Positions 54,236 to 62,567 of a DNA stretch of 64,000 nt are shown here, piece by piece (position 1 is the stretch's first letter; the number at the start of each line of letters is the position of its first letter). The notes under the pieces were generated by a model, which saw only the letters and a program-made list of their open reading frames with translations, did not search any database and was not told the DNA's origin. The position numbers and the translations under genes are program-made. Origin of the DNA: an uncultured Oscillospiraceae bacterium (lineage in GTDB: Bacteria; Bacillota; Clostridia; Oscillospirales; Oscillospiraceae); assembly GCA_905234855.1 (NCBI GenBank), contig CAJOIU010000005.1:18945-82944 (forward strand). The letters run 5' to 3'.

Positions 54236-55486
54236 ATGCCGAGGGAAACGGCGCTGGAGGCGCTGGAACGCTTTCGGCGGGACGGTGCGTGGAGTCGGCA
54301 GGTGCTGACGGCGCTGGTAAAAAAGAACGGCTTGACAGAGCGCGATTCCGCTTTGGCGGCGCGGCTGTTTTACGGTACGCTTCAGAACATGGCGCTGTGT
54401 GACTTCTATATCGGACGATACGCAAAGGGAAAGCTGGAGCCAAAGGTGAGGGATATCCTGCGCCTTGGGGTATACCAGATCGTTTTTACGGACCGTATCC
54501 CGGTGTGCGCGGCGGTAGATCAGTCGGTACGTCTATGCCGGAAGGCCGGATACGCCCGGGCGGCGGGCTTGGTAAACGCCGTGCTGCGCCGGATCGGCGA
54601 GAATAAAAACGCCCTTCCCGAAGTTCCCGGAAGGGGATCTGCGGAATATCTTTCGGTGCAGTACAGCCATCCGCTGTGGCTTGTGCGGGAGCTGATCGCC
54701 CTGCGGGGCTATGAAGGCGCCGAGAAGGTTTTGGCGGCAAACAACGCGCCGACGCCGGTTTATATCCAAACAAATACGCTGCGGACGACATCGGAGGCGC
54801 TGGCCGCGGCGCTGGGAGCGGAGCGGCATCCTGTTATAGATGGGTGCCTCATGGTTTCGGGCGGGGATTTTGCCAATGCCGCGGCGTTTCAAGAGGGCCT
54901 CTTTTATGTACAGGATCCGGCGGCTCATGAGACTGTTTTGGCGGCTGAACCGAAGCCGGGGATGCGGGTGCTGGATGTCTGTGCCGCGCCGGGCGGCAAG
55001 AGCTTTGCCGCGGCCATCGCCATGGAGAACCGAGGCTCTGTGCTGGCGTGCGACATCAGCGGAGCCAAGCTGAATCTCGTCATGGACGGCGCGGATCGTA
55101 TGGGGCTATCCATCATTGAATGTCGGGAGCGGGACGCACGGGAAACGGCAGGGCAGTATGATATCGTGCTGGCCGATGTGCCGTGCAGCGGTCTTGGCGT
55201 GATACGGAAGAAGCCGGACATCCGCTATCGGCTTCCGTCGGAGCTGGACGCGCTTCCGGCGCTTCAGGCGGAGATTCTGGAGGCGGCGGCACGCGCGGCG
55301 GCGCCCGGCGGCTGCCTCGTGTATTCCACCTGCACATGGCGTGAAAAGGAAAACAGCGCGATCACGGATGCGTTCTTGGCAAAGCACCCGGAATATGAAA
55401 AGCGGCTGGAACGGACATTTTGGCCGGATATCGACGGTACGGACGGGTTTTATTTATGCCGGATGGATCGGAAAAACGGGATATAA
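54236..55486 (+). CDS. rsmB: 16S rRNA cytosine-967 C5-methyltransferase
   Basis: Methylates C967 of 16S rRNA with S-adenosylmethionine. The 416 residues have an N-terminal NusB-like RNA-binding domain (~1-130), then the methyltransferase with CAAPGGKS (cofactor loop), DVPCSGLGV (catalytic Cys in PCSG motif) and STCTWREKEN (second Cys). Length is typical. It begins immediately after the fmt stop, with no good separate ribosome site, so re-initiation is likely. rlmN starts inside its 3' end. Confidence 0.95.
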   Translation: MPRETALEALERFRRDGAWSRQVLTALVKKNGLTERDSALAARLFYGTLQNMALCDFYIGRYAKGKLEPKVRDILRLGVYQIVFTDRIPVCAAVDQSVRLCRKAGYARAAGLVNAVLRRIGENKNALPEVPGRGSAEYLSVQYSHPLWLVRELIALRGYEGAEKVLAANNAPTPVYIQTNTLRTTSEALAAALGAERHPVIDGCLMVSGGDFANAAAFQEGLFYVQDPAAHETVLAAEPKPGMRVLDVCAAPGGKSFAAAIAMENRGSVLACDISGAKLNLVMDGADRMGLSIIECRERDARETAGQYDIVLADVPCSGLGVIRKKPDIRYRLPSELDALPALQAEILEAAARAAAPGGCLVYSTCTWREKENSAITDAFLAKHPEYEKRLERTFWPDIDGTDGFYLCRMDRKNGI

Positions 55487-56502
55487 AATCCATGCTCCCG
55501 GAGGAGCTGGCTGCGGAGTTCAAGGAGCTTGGATTGCCTTCCTTTCGGGCAAAGCAGGTGTTCGGGTGGCTTTCGCGGGGCGTTTCCGATTTCGCGGATA
55601 TGACGAACCTGCCCCGGGATCTGCGGATCGCGCTTGCCGAGCGCTATGAGATCCCGGCGCTGACGATGCTGCGGAAGCAGGTATCAGCGCAGGACGGCAC
55701 CGTCAAATTTCTCTGGCGGCTCCCGGATGGAGAGAGCGTCGAGACCGTGCTGATGCGATATAAGCACGGTAATTCCGTCTGCATCTCCACACAGGTGGGT
55801 TGCCGCATGGGCTGCGCATTCTGCGCCAGCACGTTGGGGGGCAAGATCCGCGATCTCCGCGCTTCGGAGATCCTTGACGAGGTGATCCGCACCGGCATAG
55901 AGGCGCAGGCGGAGATATCCAATATCGTTCTGATGGGTATTGGAGAGCCGCTGGATAATTACGACAACGTGATCCGATTCCTGCGTCTTGTGAACCACCC
56001 GGAGGGGCAGAATATCGGTATGCGCCATATCTCGCTTTCCACCTGCGGTCTGGTGGAGGGCATCGACAGGCTGGCACAGCTCAATCTACAGCTTACGCTG
56101 TCGGTCTCTCTGCACGCGCCGGACGATGAAACGCGGTCAAAGCTGATGCCGATCAACCGGGCACATGGCGTCGATGCGCTGTATGACGCCTGCGAGCGGT
56201 ATTTTCAGAAAACCGGGCGGCGTATCTCCTTCGAATACGCCATGGTTCGGGACATGAACGACTCGCCGCGTCATGCCTCGATGCTGGCTGATCGCCTGCG
56301 GGGCACAGGGGCGCATGTGAATCTGATCCGGCTCAATTATGTATCGGAACGCGGTCTGCTCCCGTCCACGGAGGAACGTGTTCGGGAATTTGCCAAACGA
56401 CTATCCGACGCCGGCGTGACGGTAACGGTGCGCCGCCGTCTGGGAAGCGATATTGACGCGGCATGCGGTCAACTACGCCGCGGACAGATGAGGAAACCGT
56501 GA
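55456..56502 (+). CDS. rlmN: 23S rRNA/tRNA adenine-C2 methyltransferase (radical SAM)
   Basis: Methylates A2503 of 23S rRNA and A37 of some tRNAs. The 348 residues begin MPDGSEKRDIKSM and have the FeS cluster CRMGCAFCAS (CxxxCxxC), GEPLDNYDNV, HISLSTCGLV, and the C-terminal methyl-carrying cysteine in SDIDAACGQLR. I place the start at 55456, overlapping rsmB by 31 bp; longer frames (55420) only read through rsmB. Length then fits the family (~340-350). Confidence 0.95.
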   Translation: MPDGSEKRDIKSMLPEELAAEFKELGLPSFRAKQVFGWLSRGVSDFADMTNLPRDLRIALAERYEIPALTMLRKQVSAQDGTVKFLWRLPDGESVETVLMRYKHGNSVCISTQVGCRMGCAFCASTLGGKIRDLRASEILDEVIRTGIEAQAEISNIVLMGIGEPLDNYDNVIRFLRLVNHPEGQNIGMRHISLSTCGLVEGIDRLAQLNLQLTLSVSLHAPDDETRSKLMPINRAHGVDALYDACERYFQKTGRRISFEYAMVRDMNDSPRHASMLADRLRGTGAHVNLIRLNYVSERGLLPSTEERVREFAKRLSDAGVTVTVRRRLGSDIDAACGQLRRGQMRKP

Positions 56503-56503
56503 T

Positions 56504-57256
56504 ATGAAGAGCTTTGGTTTGAGTGATAAGGGTCGATATCGGGCCGAGAATCAGGATTCTTTTGATATCTGCGATATCTGCGGAGATGTTCTGGCGGTGG
56601 TATGCGACGGTATGGGCGGCGCGGCGGCCGGTCTGCTTGCCAGCGATATGGCGGCGGCGAGATTCGTCGCCTATGCCCGCTCTGGGTTTGAGTCATCGAA
56701 CGGCTTTAACGACGGCGATCTGCTGCGGCAGGCGTCGTCCGCCGCGAACCGCAAGGTGTATCACTTCTCCTGTGAATCCGAGGAATATGCCGGGATGGGA
56801 ACGACCCTCGTTGCCGGGATCATCCGGGAGGACGCGGCGTCCTTTGTGAATGTCGGCGACAGTCGGGCCTATCGCATCTCCCGCGACGGTATCTGGCAGA
56901 TCACCAAGGATCATTCGCTGGTGCAGGAGATGGTGGATTCCGGGCAGATCACCCCCGCGCAGGCGCGGCTGCATCCGAAGAAAAACTATATCACCCGCGC
57001 TGTGGGAACGGATGCTTTTGTGACGAGCGATGTTTTCACCGTTCCGATCCACGAGGGAGACCGATTCCTGCTTTGCTCCGACGGACTAACCAACGCCGTG
57101 GAGGATGCCGAGCTGCATCGGCTGGTGCTGTCGGCGGAAGACGCGGAAAGTGCTTGCCGGCAGCTTGTGCAGAAGGCGCTGGATAACAACACCCGCGATA
57201 ATGTTACGGCCATCGTTATCGATACGGCGAAGGGAGGTGCGGAGAATGGAAAATAA
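56504..57256 (+). CDS. prpC: PP2C-type protein phosphatase
   Basis: Dephosphorylates Ser/Thr targets of the adjacent kinase. The 250 residues have the PPM metal motifs DKGRYRAENQD, VCDGMGG, GDSRAYRI, and the late NNTRDNVTAIVI. All Mn-binding aspartates appear present. Length is standard. Starts 1 bp after rlmN and overlaps the kinase gene by 11 bp, the conserved rlmN-prpC-prkC-rsgA order of Firmicutes. Confidence 0.96.
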   Translation: MKSFGLSDKGRYRAENQDSFDICDICGDVLAVVCDGMGGAAAGLLASDMAAARFVAYARSGFESSNGFNDGDLLRQASSAANRKVYHFSCESEEYAGMGTTLVAGIIREDAASFVNVGDSRAYRISRDGIWQITKDHSLVQEMVDSGQITPAQARLHPKKNYITRAVGTDAFVTSDVFTVPIHEGDRFLLCSDGLTNAVEDAELHRLVLSAEDAESACRQLVQKALDNNTRDNVTAIVIDTAKGGAENGK

Positions 57257-59000
57257 GGTAAGCTGGCGTCTCGGAAAGATGCTGGACGGACGGTATGAGA
57301 TGCTTTCCGTTCTCGGCATCGGCGGTATGGCGGTCGTTTATAAGGCTTTTGACCATAAGCTCAAAAGAAATGTCGCGATTAAGGTATTGCGGGACGACGT
57401 TGCCATGGATCGACAGTCCCGGATGGGCTTCCGAACGGAATATCAGGCGGTCGGTATGCTCAGTCACCCGAATATCCGCGCGGTTTACGACGTCGTCGCC
57501 TCTGGCGACACGGAATACATCGTGATGGAGTATGTGGATGGCATCAACCTAAAGCAGTACCTGAAGAAAAAAGGCGCGCTGTCATGGAAGGAAGCGCTCC
57601 ATTTCTCCACGCAGATCGCCCGCGCCCTCAGTCACGCCCACAGCAAGGGCATCATCCACATGGATATCAAGCCCCAGAACATCATGCTGCCGCGGGACGG
57701 AACGGCGAAGGTGGCAGATTTCGGCATCGCCCAGCTCGAAGAGACTGCCGACACCAACGAGAGCGCCGAGGAGGCGCTGGGCAGCATCCACTATATCTCG
57801 CCGGAGCAAGCCAGAGGCGAAGCGGTCGATGCCCGGACGGATATCTATTCCTTGGGCGTTGTGATGTACGAGATGCTCACCGGGAGGCTACCCTTTGACG
57901 GAGAATCTGTCGCGGAGGTGGCGGTGAAGCATTTTACGGTCGTGCCCACGGCGCCTACGGCCATCGACCCGGAGATCCCGCCGGAGCTGGAAGCGATCAC
58001 CCTCCGGGCAATGCAGCCCAATCCCGATGACCGTTATCCGACGGCAGACGAAATGCTGTCGGATCTGGAGGATTTCCGAAAGGGACAGACGGCCTCCATC
58101 GGAAAAGAAGTGCGACAAGCGCTGGCCGAGACCGACGGCCGCAGGACGCCGACGCGGGACGGGATCAATGTCATCACGCGCAATGTTCCCCGCATCAGCA
58201 GAGCAGGGGAGCTTTCCAAGCAGGGGTATGTCCGCCGTCGCGCCCGGGCGAGCCGCATCAGCATGCTGCTGGGCTTCGGCCTTGTGATCCTATTTGCGCT
58301 GTTCCTGTTTGCGTTCGTCTGGAATTACTGGCTCAAGGGGATCTTCAGCGACGCGGAGCGCATGAGCGTGCCGAGCTTTGTCGGTGAGACCGTGAGCGGC
58401 ATCACCGGCGATGAGAACATGGCGGAGCTGTTTGATTTTACCGTGGTCTATAAGGCCGATTCCCAGCACCCGGAGGGAGAGATCATCGATCAGTCGCCTT
58501 CGGCGGGCGCGAGCCGCATGATCGTACCGGAGGGGATCAAGGTAGAGCTGACGGTCAGCTCCGGAGTCCGCCTCGTCACGCTGGAGGATTATACGAACCG
58601 CTCCTACACCGACGCGCAGGTCGAGCTTCAGAATCAAGGGCTGAACGTGGAGATCACGCTGGAAAAATCCGACAGCGTAACGAAGAACTACGTCATCGCC
58701 ATGGAACCGGCCGCGGGTACGTCCCTGTCGAGCGGCAACACGGTGACGCTCTATGTCAGCGCCGGGCCGACGGTCACTTATACGTCGGTGCCGAACGTGA
58801 CCGGCTTGGCAAAAGCGGACGCGCTGATGGAGCTGCAGCAGCGGGGCCTTGTCTGCACCGAGTCGGAGATCACCTATGTGAGCTCCGAGGAGGCGAACAG
58901 CGGCACGGTGCTTTGGCAAAACTACAGCAGCGGTACCAGCGTTATCACCGGGACAAAGATCTACCTCCAGATCGGCACGGGACCCAGCACGCAGGGCTGA
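57246..59000 (+). CDS. prkC: PASTA-domain Ser/Thr kinase
   Basis: A membrane receptor kinase that senses wall fragments through PASTA domains. The 584 residues have a kinase domain (~20-285: GIGGMAVVY loop, the catalytic loop as HMDIKPQN at 138-145 instead of HRDIKP, DFG at 158-160), a basic juxtamembrane region, one helix (~340-362) and three PASTA repeats (~375-440, 441-510, 512-582). The change of HRD to HMD makes it a non-RD kinase by motif. Start ATG 57246 follows GGGAGGTG. It overlaps prpC by 11 bp. Confidence 0.95.
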   Translation: MENKVSWRLGKMLDGRYEMLSVLGIGGMAVVYKAFDHKLKRNVAIKVLRDDVAMDRQSRMGFRTEYQAVGMLSHPNIRAVYDVVASGDTEYIVMEYVDGINLKQYLKKKGALSWKEALHFSTQIARALSHAHSKGIIHMDIKPQNIMLPRDGTAKVADFGIAQLEETADTNESAEEALGSIHYISPEQARGEAVDARTDIYSLGVVMYEMLTGRLPFDGESVAEVAVKHFTVVPTAPTAIDPEIPPELEAITLRAMQPNPDDRYPTADEMLSDLEDFRKGQTASIGKEVRQALAETDGRRTPTRDGINVITRNVPRISRAGELSKQGYVRRRARASRISMLLGFGLVILFALFLFAFVWNYWLKGIFSDAERMSVPSFVGETVSGITGDENMAELFDFTVVYKADSQHPEGEIIDQSPSAGASRMIVPEGIKVELTVSSGVRLVTLEDYTNRSYTDAQVELQNQGLNVEITLEKSDSVTKNYVIAMEPAAGTSLSSGNTVTLYVSAGPTVTYTSVPNVTGLAKADALMELQQRGLVCTESEITYVSSEEANSGTVLWQNYSSGTSVITGTKIYLQIGTGPSTQG

Positions 59001-59014
59001 GCGGGGGAACGGGA

Positions 59015-59899
59015 TTGAAGAAGGAAGGAACGATCATCCGCGCGCTCAGCGGATTTTATACCGTGCGTAGCGGGGAGGAAACGATCGTTTGCCGCGCCCG
59101 CGGCCGCTTTCGCAACGACGGCTCCACGCCCCTTGTAGGCGATAGGGTGATCGCGGAGGAGGCGCAGCCCGGCACGGGGACGGTGACGGAGATCCTGCCG
59201 CGCCGGAACGCTTTCGGACGACCGGCTGTGGCCAACGTCGATCTGCTGGTGATGATCGCATCGGAGGCGATCCCCGTGACCGACCCGTATCTCATCGACC
59301 GTGTCACGATCCGATGCGGCAAAAACGGCGTCAGAGCGATGATCCTCATCAATAAAACTGACCTAGAACCCGGGGATCGGCTGTCGGAAATCTACAGCAC
59401 TACGGAATGCCCCGTATACCGCGTCAGCGCGGCGACGGGGGAGGGGATCGAGGATCTCCGTCAAGCGATCGCGGGAAAGATCTGCTGCTTCACGGGCAAT
59501 TCCGGCGTCGGGAAAAGCAGCCTTCTGAACGCCCTCCACCCGGCGCTTTCGATACCGACGGGAGAGGTCAGCCGAAAGCTCGGTCGCGGCAGGCATACCA
59601 CGCGCCATGTGGAGCTTTTTGATCTTGGGGGCGGCACCTTCATTGCCGATACGCCGGGGTTTGCCTCCTTTGGCGACGAAGCGGAAGAGCCGATCTTCCC
59701 GGAGGAGCTTCCGCTGCTGTTTTCAGAGTTCCGCGAATATCGGGATACCTGCCGGTTCGACGACTGTACGCATCGGAAAGAGCCGGGCTGCGCCGTGCGG
59801 CAGGCCGTGGAGGACGGGGCCGTCCATCCGAGCCGCTATGCCTCCTATCTGCGTATGTATGAGGAGGCGTCACAGCTCAATCGCTGGGAAATACAATAA
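59015..59899 (+). CDS. rsgA: Ribosome small-subunit GTPase RsgA
   Basis: Checks late maturation of the 30S subunit. The 294 residues show the OB fold, then the circularly permuted GTPase with NKTDL before the P-loop GNSGVGKSSLLN, DTPGF, and a C-terminal zinc site (CRFDDCTHRKEPGC). Length is typical. The start is a TTG at 59015 preceded by GGGGGAA; an open frame upstream overlaps prkC and is rejected. It ends just before a strong hairpin. Confidence 0.95.
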   Translation: MKKEGTIIRALSGFYTVRSGEETIVCRARGRFRNDGSTPLVGDRVIAEEAQPGTGTVTEILPRRNAFGRPAVANVDLLVMIASEAIPVTDPYLIDRVTIRCGKNGVRAMILINKTDLEPGDRLSEIYSTTECPVYRVSAATGEGIEDLRQAIAGKICCFTGNSGVGKSSLLNALHPALSIPTGEVSRKLGRGRHTTRHVELFDLGGGTFIADTPGFASFGDEAEEPIFPEELPLLFSEFREYRDTCRFDDCTHRKEPGCAVRQAVEDGAVHPSRYASYLRMYEEASQLNRWEIQ

Positions 59900-59918
59900 T
59901 GTCCCATGTACAAATATG

Positions 59919-59954
59919 CCGCTTCCCCCATAGGATGTGGGGGAGGCGGTTATT
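59919..59954 (+). promoter_or_regulatory. Terminator-like hairpin whose 3' arm is the Shine-Dalgarno of the 49-aa gene
   Basis: A 12-bp stem with one T-G pair (59919-59930 with 59938-59949, loop of 7), followed by TTATTTT. Its 3' arm contains GGGGGAGG, the only ribosome site for the TTG start at 59955. It can end the rsgA transcript and occlude the small gene. Confidence 0.65.
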
Positions 59955-60104
59955 TTGTGCAGAAAACGGAACCCATGGATCGGCTGGATCGCTGTGGTCG
60001 TCGGGTCGGTGATCCTGCTGGGATTGCTGCTGCCCCGCTGGCTGTGGTGGCTGGTGTGCGGTCTGGCGCTGGTCGCTGGGGGCATCCTGCTTTTGAAGCG
60101 GTAG
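59955..60104 (+). CDS. Small membrane protein, 49 residues
   Basis: Not recognised. From the TTG start the chain begins with a cysteine and a basic CRKRNPW, then has two hydrophobic helices (IGWIAVVVGSVILLGLLLP and WLWWLVCGLALVAGGILLL) and ends in KR. The charge pattern places both ends in the cytosol. It is supported by a strong ribosome site (8-bp spacing), two clean helices and the stop at 60102. The start codon lies in the T run of a terminator-like hairpin. A different frame (59906-60145) is not gene-like. Confidence 0.6.
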   Translation: MCRKRNPWIGWIAVVVGSVILLGLLLPRWLWWLVCGLALVAGGILLLKR

Positions 60105-60135
60105 AAGAGGAATATCCGTTTATCGTGACGCATAG

Positions 60136-60162
60136 CCTTGCATAGAAAATCAATATGCAAGG
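60136..60162 (+). promoter_or_regulatory. Hairpin overlapping the ribosome site of the SipL-like gene
   Basis: A perfect 8-bp stem CCTTGCAT/ATGCAAGG (60136-60143 with 60155-60162). The 3' arm holds the first part of AAGGAG, the Shine-Dalgarno of the gene at 60173. No T run follows, so it would act on translation only. Confidence 0.4.
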
Positions 60163-60172
60163 AGCGACAAAT

Positions 60173-61666
60173 ATGGAGACGGCTTTGAAAAAGGATATAT
60201 ATGAGCATCTGGCGCCTGTCTGGGAGGACACCTCGGTCACGGAGGTGCAGAGCGAATATGTCGTTCCCGATGCGATGCCGGATATAGGCTCTGTCGTGAA
60301 TGCGGAGAGTATCCTAACCGTGAAGAGCAAGGAAACGGAGGTGGGCTCCGTACGTTTGTCCGCCTCCGTCAGCGTGCTGGTAGTGTATACGCCGGAGATG
60401 GGCGGTGCGATGCGGAGTGTCGAGGTGACGCTCCCGGCGGATATCCGCATGGACGCGCCGCCGGTGGATACGGATTGCCGTACCGTCGCGCGCCTGCGCG
60501 TCCGCTCTGTCGACGCAAGGACGATCAATTCCCGTAAATTATCCGTGCGGGCGGAGATCGAAGCGGAAGCGCGCAGCTACCGCAAGGAGAGCATGGAGCT
60601 TGCTTCCGGGCTGGAGGAGCCGGACGGCAGCACGCATCTGCTGTGCCGTTCTGCCGAGGCCATGCTCGTGGCGGATGTCAGAGAGAAAAATTTCGTCGTT
60701 ATGGACGACTATGCGCTGCCTGCCGAGATGAGCGGGGTTGAGGCGATCCTTTCCCGGCGGGCGGAGACGATCTTGGAGAGTGTCAGCTATGTCAGCGGCA
60801 AGGTCGTGTTCCGGGGGCGCGTATGCGCGGAGCTGATCCTTTCGGCGCCGGATTCGGACAGAGCCTATACTGCCCAGTATGAAACGGAGTTTTCCCAGAT
60901 CATGGAGGTGGATACGGAGGCGGCGGAGGCGCTGCCGGAGGTGACGCTTTTCATGACGGGGGTCTACTTCGATCTGCCGGAGCGTGGGGCGGAGGCAAAT
61001 CGAATCGCTGCGGAGCTTCATTTTGCGGCGCAGACCGTATGCAGGCAGACGGTCACGCTTCCCTATATAGCCGATATCTACAGCAATCGGAGGGTGCTGG
61101 TGCCGGAGATGACGGATCTTGCGCTTATTAGGGAGGAACGGCCTGTCAGCCTGCGTCAGACGGTCACGGGAACGTCTGAACCGTCGGCGGAGGGCGGAGA
61201 GCTGCTGGCGGCCACGGCGTCGGTGGGCGCAGTGACGGTGGACGGCACGTCCGTAAAGGCGTCCGTCACGCTTCGCAGCATCATTCGGACGGAGGGCGGT
61301 TATCTTCCGGCGAGATGCCGTCTGACGGCTGAATTCGGCTCCGTCGAGCTGCCGGAGAACGGAACGCTTCGGGATATTTCGGTAACGGTGACGGATATCT
61401 TCCGTTCGGGCGCGGAGCTTCGAGCGACATGCCGACTGGACGCAAAAATGATGATCTGCGAACGGGTCGCCTGCGTGACCTCAGTGACGGAGGACACGCA
61501 AACGGTGCGGGATACGGCGAAAATGCCGTCTGTGACCCTCATCCGCGCAGGGCAGGACGCGGATCTATGGATGCTCGCGCGGAAATACGCTTCCACACCT
61601 GAGGCGATCGAGGCCGCCAACGAGGGCAGAGGCGAAGGCTTGCTGCTGATCCCGAAATGCCGGTGA
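60173..61666 (+). CDS. DUF3794 (SPOCS) repeat protein with C-terminal LysM, SipL-like
   Basis: Probably a spore-coat morphogenesis protein. DUF3794-LysM proteins include SipL, the SpoIVA partner of Clostridioides difficile. The 497 residues have an N-terminal region, DUF3794 segments around ~155-260 and ~300-400 (FRGRVCAELILSAPD, then ATCRLDAKMMIC), and a C-terminal LysM-like unit (~450-497: RAGQDADLWMLARKYASTPEAI). No signal peptide, consistent with action in the mother-cell cytosol. ATG 60173 follows AAGGAG. It implies that the organism sporulates or has recent spore-forming ancestry. Confidence 0.85.
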   Translation: METALKKDIYEHLAPVWEDTSVTEVQSEYVVPDAMPDIGSVVNAESILTVKSKETEVGSVRLSASVSVLVVYTPEMGGAMRSVEVTLPADIRMDAPPVDTDCRTVARLRVRSVDARTINSRKLSVRAEIEAEARSYRKESMELASGLEEPDGSTHLLCRSAEAMLVADVREKNFVVMDDYALPAEMSGVEAILSRRAETILESVSYVSGKVVFRGRVCAELILSAPDSDRAYTAQYETEFSQIMEVDTEAAEALPEVTLFMTGVYFDLPERGAEANRIAAELHFAAQTVCRQTVTLPYIADIYSNRRVLVPEMTDLALIREERPVSLRQTVTGTSEPSAEGGELLAATASVGAVTVDGTSVKASVTLRSIIRTEGGYLPARCRLTAEFGSVELPENGTLRDISVTVTDIFRSGAELRATCRLDAKMMICERVACVTSVTEDTQTVRDTAKMPSVTLIRAGQDADLWMLARKYASTPEAIEAANEGRGEGLLLIPKCR

Positions 61667-61683
61667 GGTTTGCGATTCGGTGG

Positions 61684-61712
61684 TTGATATTGACGAAAAA
61701 CTATGCTAAAAT
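61684..61712 (+). promoter_or_regulatory. Putative sigma-A promoter for yebC
   Basis: -35 TTGATA (61684-61689), 17-bp spacer, -10 TAAAAT (61707-61712), about 35 bp before the ATG. Confidence 0.65.
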
Positions 61713-61747
61713 ACCCTGTAAAGCAATAATACAGGGGGATACGAAGA

Positions 61748-62485
61748 ATGTCCGGACATTCCAAATGGCATAATATCCAGAAGACAAAGGGCGCGGCCGA
61801 TGCGAAAAGAGCACAGGCCTTTACGAAGATCGCGCGCGAGATGATCGTGGCTGTCAAGGAAGGCGGCAGCGGCGATCCCAAGAACAATATGCGCCTTGCG
61901 GCCGTCATCACGAAGGCCAAGGCAGCCAATATGCCGAACGACAATATCAAGCGCACCATCGAAAAGGCGCTCGGAAACGGCGATACCTCCAGCTTCGAGT
62001 CCGTCACCTACGAGGGATACGGCCCCGGCGGCGTGGCGGTCATCGTAGAGGCTATGACCGATAACCGCAACCGCACCGCCAGCGAGGTGCGCCACGGCTT
62101 CGATAAATACAACGGCAATCTCGGGGCGACGAACTGCGTGTCTTGGTCGTTCGACCGCAAGGGCGTCATCGTTGTGGATAACGAGGACGAGGAGCTGGAC
62201 GAAGAGACTGTTTTGATGGATGCCATGGAGGCCGGCGCGGCCGATATGGAAACCGAGGAGGGCGTTTTCACCCTCTATACCGATCCTGCGGATGTGACCG
62301 CCGTGGCCGACTATATGACCGAGCACGGCTATAAGCTTCTTTCCGCGCAGGAGGAAATGGTGCCCCAGTCGTACATCACCCTCACCGCGGAGGGCGACAT
62401 TAAGAATATGCAGAAGATGCTCGACTTTTTCGAGGACAACGACGACGTGCAGAACATCTGGCATAACTGGGAGAATAACGAGTAA
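61748..62485 (+). CDS. yebC: YebC/PmpR family protein
   Basis: Once annotated as a transcription regulator; recent work on the family links it to translation of difficult proline motifs. The 245 residues start MSGHSKWHNIQKTKGAADAKR, the family signature, followed by RLAAVITKAKAANMPNDNI and GYGPGGVAVIVEAMTDN. Length is exact. It has AGGGGG upstream, its own promoter and a terminator. It is the last gene of the GC-rich core before the accessory region. Confidence 0.97.
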   Translation: MSGHSKWHNIQKTKGAADAKRAQAFTKIAREMIVAVKEGGSGDPKNNMRLAAVITKAKAANMPNDNIKRTIEKALGNGDTSSFESVTYEGYGPGGVAVIVEAMTDNRNRTASEVRHGFDKYNGNLGATNCVSWSFDRKGVIVVDNEDEELDEETVLMDAMEAGAADMETEEGVFTLYTDPADVTAVADYMTEHGYKLLSAQEEMVPQSYITLTAEGDIKNMQKMLDFFEDNDDVQNIWHNWENNE

Positions 62486-62499
62486 GGCAACACATTTTT

Positions 62500-62529
62500 A
62501 AAGCATCGGGGAGAAATCTCCGATGCTTT
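62500..62529 (+). terminator. Intrinsic terminator after yebC
   Basis: A perfect 10-bp stem AAAGCATCGG/CCGATGCTTT (62500-62509 with 62520-62529), followed by a CTTCTTGCGTTTTT tract. Confidence 0.85.
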
Positions 62530-62533
62530 CTTC

Positions 62534-62562
62534 TTGCGTTTTTCACCTTTATGTGATATAGT
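62534..62562 (+). promoter_or_regulatory. Putative sigma-A promoter for the structured RNA
   Basis: -35 TTGCGT (62534-62539), 17-bp spacer, -10 TATAGT (62557-62562). The expected start, 7 bp after the -10, is 62569, the second base of a 17-bp stem. Confidence 0.6.
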
Positions 62563-62567
62563 GAACC

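Noticed and set aside
59906..60145. A 79-codon frame after rsgA
   Set aside because: It has no ribosome site and mixed composition. The frame at 59955-60104 gives a clean two-helix protein with a strong ribosome site instead.
61714..61736. Hairpin CCCTGTA/TACAGGG before yebC as another ribosome-site lock
   Set aside because: The promoter predicts a transcription start near 61719, inside the 5' arm, so the full stem would not be in the RNA.
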